From Chitinispirillaceae bacterium (GTDB lineage Bacteria; Fibrobacterota; Chitinivibrionia; Chitinivibrionales; Chitinispirillaceae): a stretch of DNA of 64,000 nt. Below, one piece after another: positions 8,413 to 17,381 of the stretch. The translations under genes were made by a program, and so were the position numbers. Position 1 is the first letter of the stretch; every line of letters begins with the position of its first letter. The notes below the pieces were generated by a model. It did no database searches. It saw only the letters and a program-made list of their open reading frames with translations, and was not told the DNA's origin. The stretch covers positions 79,735-143,734 of the forward strand of contig JAFGIN010000193.1 in the NCBI GenBank assembly GCA_016929595.1, given 5' to 3'.

Positions 8413-9681
8413 TTAAAATGAAAAACCATCCGGCACGACTGAACCTTTCGGCACAACAATGATTCCTTCACGAATGTGAATACCATCTTTAAAACCATTG
8501 TGCATGTTCTCTTTGTTGATCAGCTGGACGCCATCTCCGATACGGACATCTTTATCAAGAATTGCGTTTTTAATAACACAATTTTTACCTATCCCCATCC
8601 TGGGGGTTGAGGTGGAATCCTCGCTTTCATAGGAATCAGCACCCATGAATACAACCCTTGAAAGTACACTTCCAGCGTTAATAATTGCACGAACTCCAAC
8701 GACACTGTCAGATATAGAGGCGTCCTGGATCATGGAACCTTCACAAATAATTGAAGAGTTAATGACAGAGCCGGTTATTTTTGCTGCAGGAAGAAATCGG
8801 GCATTGGTAAAGATCGGTTTTTCCTGATCGTAGAAATTAAATGGAGATTTAGGTTTTGTAAGATCAATGTGTGCGTCAAAAAACGCTTTGATTGTTCCGA
8901 TGTCCTCCCAGTACCCTTCAAAAGGATATGCAAAGACACGATAATCGGGAATTGCAGCAGGAATGATCTGCTTTCCGAAATCATCGTAAGAATACTTGTT
9001 CAGAAGGTCGAAGAGCACTTTTTTATTAAAAATATAGACGCCCATGGATCCAACATGCGTTTTTCGGGGCCCTGGAGTTTTTTGCTTGAATTCCTTAAGA
9101 TCTGAAGGAATTACAAATTCATCGATGATGACATCTTCAGTGGGCTTCTCAACAAAATCGGTAACCCGATGGTCGGAGTCCATTTTTAATATTCCAAGTT
9201 CACGCACTTTTTCCCGTTCAACCGGGACGACCGCAAGAGTCACATCTGCTTTGTTTTCATTATGAAAGTCGAGAAATCTCTCAAAATCCATTCTGTAAAG
9301 ATGGTCTCCGGAAAGAAGCAGGATGGTTTCACCAGCCTGGATGAAATTGGCCATGTTCTTCCGGACCGCATCAGCAGTACCCTGATACCAGCCTTTATTG
9401 TCCATAGTCTGTGATGCTGCAAGTACCGAAACAAAACCACCGGAAAAGCTATCCATTCTGTAGGTCTGGAATATATGCCGGTGTAGAGATTCCGACGCGA
9501 ATTGTGTCAAAACCCAGATACTACGTATACCGTGGTGAAGACAGTTGCTTATCGGAATATCTATAAGACGAAATTTACCGCCGATAGGAACAGCGGGTTT
9601 TGATCGTGATTCAGTAAGTGGATTAAGTCTTTTACCCTGGCCTCCGGCAAGAATAATGGAGGTTACGCGTGGATTTGGCAT
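8413..9681 (-). CDS. glgC: Glucose-1-phosphate adenylyltransferase (ADP-glucose pyrophosphorylase)
   Basis: 422 residues, the usual GlgC length. It makes ADP-glucose from glucose-1-phosphate and ATP, the first committed step of glycogen synthesis. The N-terminal nucleotidyltransferase domain shows LAGGQGKRLNPLTESRSKPA, GTADAVRKN and the sugar-phosphate site LSGDHLYRMD. The C-terminal third is a left-handed beta-helix of hexapeptide-like repeats. The start has AGGAGA 6 bases upstream. No other glg gene is adjacent. Glycogen storage is known in Fibrobacter, so the role fits. Allosteric control, normal for this family, cannot be read from the sequence. Confidence 0.95.
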   Translation of the reverse strand: MPNPRVTSIILAGGQGKRLNPLTESRSKPAVPIGGKFRLIDIPISNCLHHGIRSIWVLTQFASESLHRHIFQTYRMDSFSGGFVSVLAASQTMDNKGWYQGTADAVRKNMANFIQAGETILLLSGDHLYRMDFERFLDFHNENKADVTLAVVPVEREKVRELGILKMDSDHRVTDFVEKPTEDVIIDEFVIPSDLKEFKQKTPGPRKTHVGSMGVYIFNKKVLFDLLNKYSYDDFGKQIIPAAIPDYRVFAYPFEGYWEDIGTIKAFFDAHIDLTKPKSPFNFYDQEKPIFTNARFLPAAKITGSVINSSIICEGSMIQDASISDSVVGVRAIINAGSVLSRVVFMGADSYESEDSTSTPRMGIGKNCVIKNAILDKDVRIGDGVQLINKENMHNGFKDGIHIREGIIVVPKGSVVPDGFSF

Positions 9682-9828
9682 GTTATCTCCTGTTGTTCGT
9701 ATTATTAGTGTAATTTTTTAACATATCATAAAAAAAATACTGCAGTTTAGAACCTTTTTTTCAAGTAAATATACGTTTTGTAAGGTGAGAATTGAAAGTT
9801 TAAATAGAGTCGACTGTAACTGTTATGT

Positions 9829-10980
9829 TCATGCGACTTTCTGAAAAAAATCTGAAAAGAAATCTCTGCTGTTTTTGAATCTTGATGGATCGATGCACAT
9901 TTCTAGTTCGCTCTGGAGATCTTTCATGGAAGTGAATCGTTTTTCTTTCTTTATATTCAAACATTTCTCAACAATTTTTGTGATTTTTTCTGGAAATGAT
10001 TTTCCGGTTGCTTTCTCAATTGATTGATAAACGTTTTGGACTTTTGCGTTTACAATGGCTGTAATGTCTTTCTGAGGGAACAATTGTTTTCCAGTAAGCA
10101 TTTCATAAAAAATAATTCCAAGAGAGTAACAATCCGAACGTATGTCCAGTTCCTGTCCCGCCATCTGTTCGGGTGAGAGGTACTGAAGCGTCCCGACAAC
10201 TTTGTCTGCTTCCATGGTGTTACATAAACCGGATTCACATGGACGGGCAACGCCAAAGTCAAGTAATTTTACTATCCCTTTTTTAGAAAGCATAATATTG
10301 GCCGGTTTTAAATCACGGTGGATAATTCCACTGTAGTTTTTACCATTAAGGGTAAAATCACTGGTATGCGCATAATTGAGCGCCTCACAGAGATACCACA
10401 TTATTAACGAGGCAACATCAAAAGGAAATGCCCCATGATCACGGATATATTTATCAATACTTATGCCATCAATAAACTCCATCTCCATAAATAATCGGCC
10501 GGAGCGATTACCGATTGCATAGACTTCGATAATATTTGTGTGGTGGAGTTGAGCCGCGATTTTTGCCTCTGTTTCAAAGCGCTTAATGGTTTCAGGCGAT
10601 ACAGAATCGATACTACACAGTTTTACTGCACGAAAGATCTCAAGCTCACTATTCCAGATTTTAAATACTGTCGAATTACCGCCCTCACCAATTTTTTCGA
10701 CAACTTTTCCAGAGCCTAATAACATATCTGAAAAACTGGATTCTGCAGTGTCCTGCGCAATTGAATTATCGATTTTTGAAATTGTGGTGGGCTTAACTCT
10801 TGATGATAGAGGTTTTTTGGCCGAATCTGAATTTTCCGGTATTTTTATCACTTCACACAGCAGCGGTTCCCGAATAACAAAACTGCAGATTGATTTATGA
10901 AGTAGAGAATAGTTTCTGGTAATTACTGGTTTACTACTGCTTTTTTTACAGAATTCATTTTGTTCCGAAGTTTGAGCCAT
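9829..10980 (-). CDS. Ser/Thr protein kinase, catalytically complete
   Basis: 383 residues, soluble, with no membrane segment or PASTA repeats. A 90-residue N-terminal extension precedes a Hanks-type kinase domain. All key residues are present: glycine loop GEGGNS (98-103), Lys 120 (RAVKL), alpha-C Glu near 138, HRDLKPAN (221-228), DFG (241-243), GT-QYLSPEQ (263-272). It should phosphorylate Ser or Thr on cytoplasmic targets. The gene lies 43 bases downstream of the pseudokinase gene on the same strand and is probably co-transcribed with it. Substrates are unknown. Confidence 0.9.
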   Translation of the reverse strand: MAQTSEQNEFCKKSSSKPVITRNYSLLHKSICSFVIREPLLCEVIKIPENSDSAKKPLSSRVKPTTISKIDNSIAQDTAESSFSDMLLGSGKVVEKIGEGGNSTVFKIWNSELEIFRAVKLCSIDSVSPETIKRFETEAKIAAQLHHTNIIEVYAIGNRSGRLFMEMEFIDGISIDKYIRDHGAFPFDVASLIMWYLCEALNYAHTSDFTLNGKNYSGIIHRDLKPANIMLSKKGIVKLLDFGVARPCESGLCNTMEADKVVGTLQYLSPEQMAGQELDIRSDCYSLGIIFYEMLTGKQLFPQKDITAIVNAKVQNVYQSIEKATGKSFPEKITKIVEKCLNIKKEKRFTSMKDLQSELEMCIDPSRFKNSRDFFSDFFQKVA

Positions 10981-11023
10981 AGATACATCCTCTTACTGTG
11001 TAACACAACAAAGATGACAATGT

Positions 11024-12211
11024 TTAAGTTGTTTTTGATCCGGGAGAACTTAATTCTGTCTCCTCGTTTACCCCGGATTCACCTTTTGGGCTTGCGGAAT
11101 CAGAACCGTTCTGCTGGTAATCTGCTGAATTACTGTTGACGGTAGATTTGCTTCGTGCCGATCTGACAACTGAAATCAATTTACGATTAGAAAAACTACC
11201 TTCATTTAAACGTTGCAATTGAAATGTATAGTATTGTGATGTTTTAATCTTTCCAAGTATAGCGTTACGAAACTGGTCTAGTAGTTCAAATCTGTCATTG
11301 TTGACATCGTGCAGCTGCATCTCCCATTCCTGGTCGGCAACGAACGCACACGTTTCATTGCTTCTATAATCCTGAAAAAGGAGAGAAAGTATAAAAGTGA
11401 TCTCTTTTGTTGATAATGGCTCGTTATGAAGTGATGAAACCGCACGCTCAAGAGTATCGAAACTGTCCGGTCTGAAATCGGGATTTGAGGAGAGCATTTG
11501 CATAACAATATTTTGAAAGGACGCTGGAATCCAGGGGGAGAGTGCATTGATCGGGATAACTGGACTTGAGAGAAACGGTGCTCTGCCCGTAAGAAGCTCA
11601 TAAAAAATTGCACCAATAGAGTAAAAATCAGACCGGAGATCACCTGCAGCGTTATTGCGCACCTCAGGGGCTTGATAGATCTGGTTTTTTGGCTGATCTG
11701 AAAAGATCAGTTTTTTTGAAAAACCGCCATGCTCAAGAATTTTAATAAGTCCTCCATGTGTAAAGAGGATTTTGGAGGGTGTCAATCTCATCAGTGGATG
11801 GGGGTTTTCCCGGCTGATCCCCTTATGCAGACCCTTCAGTGCTCTGAAAAAGAGAATAAAAACAGGCAGCAAAAACCATGGCGGAAGAGTCAACCGCAAT
11901 GCCGCAAGTTGTTCGATACATTGACTAAGAGTAACTCCCTCATAATACCGTGTGGCGATGAACGGTTTGCCATCCATATATCCGTAGTCAACTATCGGAG
12001 CAAAAACCGGTGGCGATGTATGAATGAGCACGTTCATATACTTCTGAAAAGTATATACCCAGGAGCCATTATACAAGGTTTTGTCTTTGAGTACTTTAAT
12101 TGCTATTGTGCCGGTATTTTTATCTCTGGCCTTACCTTCAGCAATCCATAGAGAGGAGGTATCATCCTCCTGATGCAATCGGGTAAGGGTATATTTGACA
12201 CCAGTGTTCAT
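11024..12211 (-). CDS. Pseudokinase related to Ser/Thr protein kinases
   Basis: 395 residues. The first 270 follow the kinase fold: IAIKVLK keeps the ATP-site Lys (39), APE is kept (181-183), and DLRSDFYSIGAIFYELLTGR matches the alpha-F region. The catalytic loop HRDLKPxNIL is replaced by MRLTPSKILF (141-150) and the DFG motif by EHGGF (160-164). A normal glycine loop is absent. It therefore should not transfer phosphate. The C-terminal 120 residues are polar with a Ser-rich tail. It is the upstream gene of a pair with the active kinase, so regulation or scaffolding of that kinase is the simplest guess. No clear ribosome binding site precedes the ATG. Confidence 0.8.
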   Translation of the reverse strand: MNTGVKYTLTRLHQEDDTSSLWIAEGKARDKNTGTIAIKVLKDKTLYNGSWVYTFQKYMNVLIHTSPPVFAPIVDYGYMDGKPFIATRYYEGVTLSQCIEQLAALRLTLPPWFLLPVFILFFRALKGLHKGISRENPHPLMRLTPSKILFTHGGLIKILEHGGFSKKLIFSDQPKNQIYQAPEVRNNAAGDLRSDFYSIGAIFYELLTGRAPFLSSPVIPINALSPWIPASFQNIVMQMLSSNPDFRPDSFDTLERAVSSLHNEPLSTKEITFILSLLFQDYRSNETCAFVADQEWEMQLHDVNNDRFELLDQFRNAILGKIKTSQYYTFQLQRLNEGSFSNRKLISVVRSARSKSTVNSNSADYQQNGSDSASPKGESGVNEETELSSPGSKTT

Positions 12212-12400
12212 AATATTGACCGTGATAAACTGACTGACGCTTAAAAGTGCGCCTCATCACAATAAAAACGGAAAAATCGATGCATTACTATCAAATAAAA
12301 ATATTCGTTACTGCCCCAGAAGTCAAAAACAAGAATATAGAATTCATTCCGAGCTTGAAATGTCTCCCGAATTCTGGATACCTGAGTAGTAGCAAATATA

Positions 12401-13600
12401 TTACAATCGGAACTCTCCACCTTCATAGATCACCTTACCCGATCCATCATTGAGCACTGCAGTTACTTTACGATCGGTCGTAGCAATAATATCTGTATGC
12501 TCCGGAGATTCGTTATACCCAAGGTTTTGGAAATCCTCACCGGTCATTTCAGACGGATTCAAACTGCATGCATCATGGTAGGCTTTTCCAACCGCAAGGT
12601 GTGTATTACCATGATCACCCCCGAAATTTTCATCAAAGAGAGTGTTAGCCATAAATCGGTTTATTTTAGAAAATCTTTTATCAGTCAGAGAAAATTCACC
12701 GATCTTGTCTGCATTTTTCTGGGAGAGCATTTCGTGAAGTAACATTTCATTTTCAGCTGCTTTGGCAGTTGTAATAATGCCCTTGTTTATCTCTAATTTA
12801 ATATCTTTTATAATGTTGCCATAGCGGTAGAGCGGTAGATCAAAAAATATCGTACCTTCAACCTCCCGCCAGTCCGGAGAGGTGAATATTTCAAAACTGG
12901 GTATATTTCTACCTCTTCCACCAAGCCATTTCCGGTTTTTTCCCAGGCCAACCCATAGATCGGTCTGGTGCGCTTCGACATGTAATTTAACAATTGGCAA
13001 TTCGTTCAATTGTTTAAGAATCGTGTTCATCGAGGCGAGCACGTCCTGCCACTTTTTAATAGGATCGGTTTCATTGAGAAAACAGGCACGGTTGATCTGC
13101 TCCCAATACTCTTCAATTGTCATACCGGCTTCTTTAGCTGCACCGCTGGTTCCATACATGCATAACGTCCAGGTAAACTTTCCTGCATCTTCTTTTATAT
13201 CAAGCCAGTCCCGGAATTGCTTGACACTTCGACTGGAAAGTATCACTTTACGTGGGTCTGCCTTGGATAAAAAAAGCGGGTCCTCTTCCGCAAGTATTCT
13301 GACATAATGATCAATTGAATCCGCAAGACCTTTATAATACGGTGATGGAAAGAAGGACAACTGCTCGTCGGTTCCTTCCTGAAGATGCAACAGTTTAAAA
13401 TCATCATCCTGAATGTTTAAAATGGGATGACCACCCCTTTTCAAAATGGCTCTGTATATCTCTTTAGCAAGTGGCAATCCAGGGGTTTGGGTAACAAGGT
13501 ATACAACATCATTTTTCTTAATACCCTGCCCATCATTGAGTGCGAAATTGATAAGAACATCAGAATAGTTTTTAAGAATAAGTGGCGAAGGTAAAAACAT
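12401..13600 (-). CDS. M29-type metallo-aminopeptidase
   Basis: 399 residues, close to the usual length of the thermophilic aminopeptidase (M29, AmpS/PepS) family, which removes N-terminal residues from peptides using two metal ions. Likely metal ligands are present in the expected order: Glu in RNIPSFEIFTSPDW, Glu in IGEFSL, His in GGDHGNTHLAVG, and His/Asp in PEHTDII. The N-terminal half has the oligomerisation-type alpha/beta fold of the family. It is probably cytoplasmic, as no signal peptide is seen. AGGAGA precedes the ATG. It may be followed by the kinase pair after a 190-base gap. Confidence 0.85.
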   Translation of the reverse strand: MFLPSPLILKNYSDVLINFALNDGQGIKKNDVVYLVTQTPGLPLAKEIYRAILKRGGHPILNIQDDDFKLLHLQEGTDEQLSFFPSPYYKGLADSIDHYVRILAEEDPLFLSKADPRKVILSSRSVKQFRDWLDIKEDAGKFTWTLCMYGTSGAAKEAGMTIEEYWEQINRACFLNETDPIKKWQDVLASMNTILKQLNELPIVKLHVEAHQTDLWVGLGKNRKWLGGRGRNIPSFEIFTSPDWREVEGTIFFDLPLYRYGNIIKDIKLEINKGIITTAKAAENEMLLHEMLSQKNADKIGEFSLTDKRFSKINRFMANTLFDENFGGDHGNTHLAVGKAYHDACSLNPSEMTGEDFQNLGYNESPEHTDIIATTDRKVTAVLNDGSGKVIYEGGEFRL

Positions 13601-13743
13601 GTAGTCTCCTGTTGTTGAAAATAGCTACCGTCAAAAAAAAGAGAAAAAACATTTTTGAGATTGTGCAGGACTCTCCAAATATATAAAAAGCCAGCACGCA
13701 TAAAACGTTCTATTAACAATAAGCTGTATTCTATGAAGAATTA

Positions 13744-14498
13744 TTATGAATGTGAATTGTGTTTTTTAATTCCAAGCATCCGTCGTAACCGGTACCGGAA
13801 GAGTTTCCAGAAGTAGTTTTTACGATGAATACCGATCATATAAACCATGGGTTGTTTCGGATATCACCACTGATGGTATGAAAGGTAAAATGTTCTTTCC
13901 AGGCAGCATAACTGAAGCTGAACTGGTCGCGTTTGCTTCCGCTACAAAACTCATTTCACCATTGTTCCATAGTTCTGACAACTTCCCGATCATTATGCCT
14001 TCGGATGAGAACTCCTCCAGAGATAAGTCCATTGTGTTCCGGATACAGATCTTTTTTATATCGGGCCATCTGTTCCTGCATGACCAGTGGATTGTCTTTA
14101 TATTTGTGTGTCTTTCCCATTTCCATAATGGCCATGTATTCCTGATAGACACAGTCTTTCTTGTCAAAAGATGCGTGATTGTGATCAAACACTGTCATTG
14201 ATTTTTCCGATAAGGCGTTTTGTATCAGCGCATGTAAATCACCAACAACAAGAAAATTCGCATCAATATAGACACTGATATCATAATTATGAAGGAATTC
14301 ATGTGGCTTAATTTTATAAATACTTGAACAGCGGCAAGCATCTGCAATCCCCGGTTCAACCTTAACAATTTTCCAGCATCGTGATTTAAGCGGGCGATCG
14401 GTGAAACAGATTCGATCTTATTCCTTCAAATCGTCGCTGAGGGAGCAGACCGTCATAACCTCCGCAATCGACGTATATAAAACGATTTTGTTTTGCAT
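13744..14498 (-). pseudogene. Broken DUF616 (TOD1/MUCI70-like) glycosyltransferase gene
   Basis: Read across frames the region gives one continuous DUF616-like protein. It runs KIVLYTSI (frame of the ATG at 14498), GGYDGLLPQRRFEGI (second frame), then back to the first frame for ICFTDRPLKSRCWKIVK, YDISVYIDANF, FDHNHASFDKKDCVYQEY and NGLISGGVLIRRHND. An in-frame TAA lies at 14420-14418 between the two shifts and a TGA at 13958-13956 follows MEQW. Coding sense resumes (KRDQFSFSYAAWKEHF) and a further shift near 13840 leads to a basic tail. At least three frameshifts and a nonsense codon make it non-functional, unless they are assembly errors. The ATG lies 7 bases past the pyrC stop, so it was probably the last gene of the pyr operon. 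Confidence 0.75.
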
Positions 14499-14505
14499 GA
14501 GGATG

Positions 14506-15846
14506 TCATTCCTTTCGCTCAAACACGATATGCCCATCTAAAATGGTCATCACGACAAGACCCTGAAGCTTATATCCTTCAAAAGAGGTGTTTCTTGATT
14601 TTGAGAAAAAGTTTTTCGGGTCCACTTTCCATGGGGTTTCGGTATCAACTATTGTGATATCTGCCGGGATGCCAGGAGTGAGCGAACCACCATGTACACC
14701 AAGAATTCTGTTGGGAATGACACTCATCTTTTTTACCATTTCAGATGGTGAAAGGATACCTTTCTTGACAAGATGGGTGTTAACAACAGAAAAAGAGGTT
14801 TCCAGGCCGATTACACCGAAATTTGCAGCTTCAAACTCCACATCCTTTTCTTCCGGAACATGCGGTGCGTGATCGCTGGCAATAACATCAATTGTACCGT
14901 CCTGAAGCCCTTCAATGATCACTTCCCGGTCTTTTGCAGTACGGAGCGGGGGATTCATTTTTTTATGGGTATCATACAGGCCGACATCTTCTTCCGTCTG
15001 GGCTATATAGTGCGGACACGTTTCCGCTGTTACATTGACTCCACGCTTTTTAGCATCGCGAATCAATCTGACAGATCCTGCTGTTGAAACATGTGCGATA
15101 TGCACGCGTCCATGAGTGTATTCTGCCAGCAGAAGGTCGCGCGCTACAATAATCTCTTCAGCGATTGTCGGGATTCCACGCACACCAAGTCGTGTTGAAA
15201 CCACTCCTTCATTCATGTGACCTTTCTGGCTTAAAGCGGGGTCTTCACAATGGCAAATGATAGGAATGTTGAATGGTTTTGCATAGTTAAATGCATTTCT
15301 CATGATGTTACTTTTTGCGACAGATTTTCCATCATCAGAAACTGCACGTGCACCGGCACGGATCATCTCGCCCATCGGAGCAAGCTCCTCACCTTCGAGC
15401 CCTTTTGTTATCGCACCTACCGGGTAGATTTTTGATGGGCACTGCTCTGCATGCTGAATGACATAGCGTATTTTTGATTCCTCATCGAGTGCTGGAGTAG
15501 TATTTGGCATACAGGCAACAGCGGTAAAGCCGCCAGCAGCGGCAGCTTGTGTACCAGTTGCAATTGTTTCTTTATCCTCCCGGCCTGGTTCCCGTAAATG
15601 CACATGCATATCCATCATACCAGGAATAACCCACTTGCCGGAGGCATCGATACTTTTCTTTGATATGAACTCTGCAGGAATATCATCGGTAACCGCTTTA
15701 ATCACCCCGTCTGAAAGTATGACATTGGTGATTTTGTCAATGTTGTTGACCGGATCGATAACCCGGCCGTTTTTGATCACCAGCGGTTCTGCCTTTATTT
15801 TAAAATCTATAGGAAATATGGTCGCACCATTTGGTTTTCTAAGCAT
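14506..15846 (-). CDS. pyrC: Dihydroorotase
   Basis: 446 residues, class I dihydroorotase length. It closes carbamoyl-aspartate to dihydroorotate in pyrimidine synthesis. Motifs: metal-binding MDMHVHLREPGREDKE, then HCED, HIAHVSTAGSV and the catalytic Asp in VIASDHAPH. The start is set at 15846 rather than 15897. The later ATG follows GGAGGTGGAG directly and overlaps the pyrB stop by only 8 bases, and the product then begins close to the conserved LVIKNGRVIDPVNN. This arrangement is typical of a translationally coupled pyrB-pyrC pair. It is the third intact gene of pyrR-pyrB-pyrC. Confidence 0.95.
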   Translation of the reverse strand: MLRKPNGATIFPIDFKIKAEPLVIKNGRVIDPVNNIDKITNVILSDGVIKAVTDDIPAEFISKKSIDASGKWVIPGMMDMHVHLREPGREDKETIATGTQAAAAGGFTAVACMPNTTPALDEESKIRYVIQHAEQCPSKIYPVGAITKGLEGEELAPMGEMIRAGARAVSDDGKSVAKSNIMRNAFNYAKPFNIPIICHCEDPALSQKGHMNEGVVSTRLGVRGIPTIAEEIIVARDLLLAEYTHGRVHIAHVSTAGSVRLIRDAKKRGVNVTAETCPHYIAQTEEDVGLYDTHKKMNPPLRTAKDREVIIEGLQDGTIDVIASDHAPHVPEEKDVEFEAANFGVIGLETSFSVVNTHLVKKGILSPSEMVKKMSVIPNRILGVHGGSLTPGIPADITIVDTETPWKVDPKNFFSKSRNTSFEGYKLQGLVVMTILDGHIVFERKE

Positions 15847-16765
15847 TTTCTCCACCTCCAAGCAGGTAGAGAACTGCCATCCGGACAGCAACACCATTAG
15901 TAACCTGCTCTAAAATTACGGATTTTGGTCCATCAGCAACATCTGATGAAAGTTCAATGCCACGATTTATTGGACCCGGATGCATAATAAGCACATTTTT
16001 TGAAAGTTTGTTTAATTTTTCGGTATCCATTCCCCACCGTTCACGATATTCGCGAATTGTCGGGAAAGCACCACTGGCCTGACGCTCAAGCTGCAGCCGC
16101 AGAAACATTACCACATCAGCACCTTCAAGTGCTTCATCAAGGTTGAATGTCACCGGGACACCAATGCTATCCATAGGCTGGGGGAGAAGTGTCGGCGGGC
16201 CGCACAACACCACATTCATTCCTAACGTACTCATACCCCAGGCATTGGAACGGGCAACCCGGCTATGAAAAATGTCCCCAATTATCGCGACCTTGAGTCC
16301 CTCAAGACGGCCAAGTTTTCTGCGGATCGTCATAATGTCCAGAAGCGCCTGTGTCGGGTGCTCGTGCAGTCCATCACCTGCATTGATTATCACTGCATCG
16401 GTACACTGTGTCAGAAAATGGGGGACACCGGCAGCACCGTGCCGAACAACAACCATATCGATTTTCATCGCTTCAATATTTTGAATTGTGTCCCGAAGTG
16501 ATTCACCCTTATTTACAGAACTGGAGGATGAAGAAAAATTCAGCGGGCTCGCCGAGAGCCGCTTTTCAGCCAGTTCGAATGAGATTCGTGTTCGGGTGCT
16601 GTTTTCGTAGAAGAGATTGACAATTGTCTTACCTCTGAGTGTCGGGACAACTTTAATCTCTCGATCTAATACCTCATGAAATGAATCAGCAGTGTTTAAA
16701 ATTAATTCTATATCCTCTTTCGAGACGCCTTCAAGTCCTAGCAGATGCCTACTGCTTAGTCCCAT
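15839..16765 (-). CDS. pyrB: Aspartate carbamoyltransferase catalytic subunit
   Basis: 308 residues, normal length. It joins carbamoyl phosphate and aspartate to give carbamoyl-aspartate, the committed pyrimidine step. Motifs: carbamoyl-phosphate site NSTRTRISFE, SSSSSSVNKGES (the 80s loop), HEHPTQALLD, and HPGPINRG. It sits between pyrR (3-base gap) and pyrC (8-base overlap), with GAGGAAGG as ribosome site. No pyrI regulatory subunit is next to it, so the enzyme may be unregulated or use pyrC as partner, as in class A complexes. That last point is inference. Confidence 0.96.
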   Translation of the reverse strand: MGLSSRHLLGLEGVSKEDIELILNTADSFHEVLDREIKVVPTLRGKTIVNLFYENSTRTRISFELAEKRLSASPLNFSSSSSSVNKGESLRDTIQNIEAMKIDMVVVRHGAAGVPHFLTQCTDAVIINAGDGLHEHPTQALLDIMTIRRKLGRLEGLKVAIIGDIFHSRVARSNAWGMSTLGMNVVLCGPPTLLPQPMDSIGVPVTFNLDEALEGADVVMFLRLQLERQASGAFPTIREYRERWGMDTEKLNKLSKNVLIMHPGPINRGIELSSDVADGPKSVILEQVTNGVAVRMAVLYLLGGGENA

Positions 16766-16768
16766 GTA

Positions 16769-17317
16769 TCAATCGCCTTCCTCAAATTCTGTTAACCACA
16801 GAGAGTCTTCACCATCGATTTCAGCTACTTTCAGCGCAACTTCCTGATTTGGAAGAGTTGTAATCTTTTTCCCTACATAATCTGCCCGGATAGGCAGCTC
16901 ACGGTTTCCACGATCAACCAGCACTGCAAGTTGAATGGTCTTCGGTCTTCCGAAATCCACCAGTGCATCAAGAGCAGCCCTCACCGTACGACCTGTATAC
17001 AGCACATCATCAACCAGAATAAGATTGATATGGTTAATATCGAACGGGATATCGGTGATTCTCACTACCGGCTGCTTTAAAGCCATTCGATAATCATCAC
17101 GGTACAGCGTCGGATCAACAGTCCCCGCTGTCAGCGCAAGATGCTCCAGTTCATTAATTTTCGCAACGATCCGTTTAGCCAGAAACACTCCCCGGGATTG
17201 CATTCCGACAACACCGAGTTTGGAAAAATCCTGGTTACGTTCTAAAATCTGATGAGTGATCCGGGTAAGGGCGAGATCCAGAGAATGCTTGTCCATTAAA
17301 AGTTCACGTTGTTTCAT
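16769..17317 (-). CDS. pyrR: PyrR bifunctional pyrimidine regulator / uracil phosphoribosyltransferase
   Basis: 182 residues. The family binds PRPP (motif LILVDDVLYTGRT) and converts uracil to UMP. In many bacteria it also controls pyr operons by RNA attenuation. It is the first gene of pyrR-pyrB-pyrC, in line with such control. However, only 64 bases separate it from the upstream dynamin-like gene, and no attenuator hairpin with T run is visible there. Either regulation is different or the operon begins further upstream. The ATG at 17317 has only a weak ribosome site. An alternative start at Met 8 is possible. Confidence 0.93.
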   Translation of the reverse strand: MKQRELLMDKHSLDLALTRITHQILERNQDFSKLGVVGMQSRGVFLAKRIVAKINELEHLALTAGTVDPTLYRDDYRMALKQPVVRITDIPFDINHINLILVDDVLYTGRTVRAALDALVDFGRPKTIQLAVLVDRGNRELPIRADYVGKKITTLPNQEVALKVAEIDGEDSLWLTEFEEGD

Positions 17318-17381
17318 ACTGAAGAAAATAGTTTGAATGGATAAGTATTGGCAAGGGATGTTTTTTGATAATGAATTAAAC

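Noticed and set aside
13956..13958. TGA as a selenocysteine codon in the DUF616-like gene
   Set aside because: Frameshifts elsewhere in the same gene show decay, and the family has no selenoprotein member I know of.
15847..15897. Earlier ATG for pyrC
   Set aside because: It would overlap pyrB by 59 bases and lacks a ribosome site. The ATG at 15846 has GGAGGTGGAG in front.
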